DNA of 6,989 nt from Candidatus Ruminimicrobiellum caprinum (GTDB taxonomy: Bacteria; Elusimicrobiota; Endomicrobiia; Endomicrobiales; Endomicrobiaceae). Every line of letters starts with the position of its first letter. The stretch's first letter is position 1. This document shows positions 5,649 to 6,989 of this stretch, one piece after another. Below the pieces are notes generated by a model. The model did no database searches and had not been told where the DNA came from. It saw only the letters and a list, made by a program, of their open reading frames with translations. A program made the translations under genes and the position numbers. The stretch lies in the NCBI GenBank assembly GCA_017413305.1, contig JAFPUA010000316.1, positions 1-6,989 of the forward strand. The letters run 5' to 3'.

Positions 5649-6944
5649 ATGATACCAAGATACGCAAAGCCGGAAATGGAAGCAATTTGGACGGATGAAA
5701 ACAGATTTAAAACGATGCTTGAAGTAGAGATATTGGCGTCGGAAGCTATGGCACAATTGGGCGTAGTTCCTAAAGCTGCTATCGCGAAAGTAAGAAAAAA
5801 AGCTAAAATAAATAAAGACAGAATTAACGAAATTGAAAAAACAGTTAAACATGATGTTATAGCATTTTTAACAAGTGTTGTTGAAACTGTAGGCCCGGAA
5901 GCAAGATTTTTGCATATGGGTATGACGTCTTCCGATGTGTTGGATACATCTCTTGCAGTACAGATGAGACAGGCTTGTTTATTGCTTATAAAAGAAACTA
6001 AAGAGTTGATGAAAATAACAAAAAAGTTGGCTTTTAAATATAAATTTACTCCGACTATGGGTAGAAGTCACGGTGTTCATGCAGAACCGACGACATTCGG
6101 TTTAAAAGTTGCCAACTGGTACAGCGAACTATCTCGTTCTTTAGATAGATTAAACTATGCACTTGAAACTGTAAGTTATGGAGCGATATCCGGTGCAGTA
6201 GGAACTTTTGCTCATTTAAGTCCGAAAGTAGAAGCTTATGTTTGCAAAAAATTAAATTTAAAACCGGAACCTGTTTCCACACAGATAGTTCCGCGTGACA
6301 GACACTCAATATTTTTAACAACAATAGCACACGTTGGTGCTAATCTTGAGAGAATAGCTCTTGAAATAAGACACTTGCAGAGAACCGAAGTTGCAGAAGC
6401 CGAAGAACCGTTTACAAAAGGTCAGAAGGGTTCATCTGCAATGCCTCACAAAAGAAACCCGATAATATCTGAAAATATTTGCGGTTTTGCAAGATTGTTA
6501 AGAGGATATGCAGTAACTGCAATGGAAAACATTGCGTTGTGGCATGAAAGAGACATCAGTCACTCTTCAACGGAAAGAATAATGCTTCCCGATGCGACAA
6601 TGGGACTATTTTATGTCTTAAAAAGAATGCAGGGTCTTTTAAGTGGGTTAAATGTATATCCTGAAAATATGAAAAAGAATCTTAACAAAACACAAGATGT
6701 TATCTGTTCAGGAACAATGCTTTTAACGCTTGTTGATAAAGGTTTAACAAGAGAACAGGGCTATGCAATTATGCAAAGGCTTGCATTTTCTGCAAGAGAA
6801 AAAAATGTAAGTCTTGAAGAGGTTGCACTTAAGGATGAAGAAATAAGAAAGTACATGAACGAAAAAGAAATCAAAAGAGATTGTGATATCGCTCCACACT
6901 TTAAAAATGTAGATTTTATATTCAAAAGAGTTTTTAAAAAATAA
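5649..6944 (+). CDS. purB: adenylosuccinate lyase
   Basis: PurB removes fumarate from SAICAR (step 8) and from adenylosuccinate to give AMP, so it serves both the common pathway and the AMP branch. With the start at 5649 the protein is 431 aa, the same length as the B. subtilis enzyme, and begins MIPRYAKPEMEAIW as the family does. His68 and His141 (in GRSHGVHAEP), the signature GSSAMPHKRNP (261-271) with catalytic-loop Ser262 and Lys268, and Glu275 stand at the same numbers as in B. subtilis PurB. MGMTSSDVLDT (90-100) is the substrate-binding block. The reading frame is open from an ATG at 5613, but that would add 12 Lys-rich residues and overlap purN by 26 nt. AAGG (5637-5640), 8 nt upstream of 5649, supports the shorter form. 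The gap to purN is 10 nt, so it is in the same operon. Confidence 0.96.
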   Translation: MIPRYAKPEMEAIWTDENRFKTMLEVEILASEAMAQLGVVPKAAIAKVRKKAKINKDRINEIEKTVKHDVIAFLTSVVETVGPEARFLHMGMTSSDVLDTSLAVQMRQACLLLIKETKELMKITKKLAFKYKFTPTMGRSHGVHAEPTTFGLKVANWYSELSRSLDRLNYALETVSYGAISGAVGTFAHLSPKVEAYVCKKLNLKPEPVSTQIVPRDRHSIFLTTIAHVGANLERIALEIRHLQRTEVAEAEEPFTKGQKGSSAMPHKRNPIISENICGFARLLRGYAVTAMENIALWHERDISHSSTERIMLPDATMGLFYVLKRMQGLLSGLNVYPENMKKNLNKTQDVICSGTMLLTLVDKGLTREQGYAIMQRLAFSAREKNVSLEEVALKDEEIRKYMNEKEIKRDCDIAPHFKNVDFIFKRVFKK

Positions 6945-6958
6945 AATTAAGAGGTATT

Positions 6959-6989
6959 ATGTCAAATTTCAAGTATTATCTTAATCAAG
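6959..6989 (+). CDS. 5' end of an unidentified gene following purB (partial)
   Basis: An ATG at 6959 opens a frame that runs to the window edge and encodes MSNFKYYLNQ. AAGAGG (6949-6954) lies 4 nt upstream, a good though close ribosome-binding site, and the gap to the purB stop is only 14 nt, so the gene is probably the next member of the purine operon. Ten residues are too few to identify the product. A further purine gene would be expected from context, but nothing visible shows this. Confidence 0.65.
   Translation, partial: MSNFKYYLNQ

Overview
The window is an AT-rich bacterial segment (roughly 30% G+C by eye) with every gene on the + strand and tight spacing. The standard code applies: TGA is used as a stop in purM and TGG encodes Trp. 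The TIGR03545-type envelope protein, limited mainly to bacteria with an outer membrane, points to a diderm host. Together with the low G+C and the Lys/Asn/Ile-rich proteins, this would fit an Elusimicrobiota/Endomicrobium-like organism, but that placement is a low-confidence inference.

Region 1 (1-2352): the 3' tail of an upstream gene, then a 607-aa membrane-anchored TIGR03545 family protein, then a YqeY-like protein. They are spaced 13 and 17 nt apart with clear Shine-Dalgarno sequences, so they look like one operon. TIGR03545 proteins are typically paired with a TIGR03546 protein, and the upstream tail is a candidate for that partner.

Region 2 (2353-2748, 396 bp without a protein gene) is rich in RNA structure. 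A ~205-nt element (2358-2562) is closed by a ~17-bp helix, has nested internal helices and a locally G+C-rich core, and resembles 6S RNA (ssrS) in size and layout. A perfect triloop hairpin (2584-2604) follows as its likely terminator. A second structured element (2614-2731) of unknown type, bounded by a 9-bp inverted repeat, lies just before the next gene.

Region 3 (2749-3970): an RlmI-type 23S rRNA cytosine-C5 methyltransferase followed by a strong 13-bp-stem terminator.

Region 4 (3971-6989): a good sigma70-like promoter and an AT-rich repeat cluster precede the purine operon purM-purN-purB. purM and purN overlap by ATGA, and purN and purB are 10 nt apart. The start of a further, unidentified gene lies at the right edge. 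PurN, PurM and PurB catalyse steps 3, 5 and 8 of de novo purine synthesis, and PurB also makes AMP from adenylosuccinate.

The protein genes belong to known families. The least explained parts are the uncharacterised TIGR03545 protein and the RNA-rich intergenic region, especially the second structured element and the repeated AGTGC/GCACT arms.
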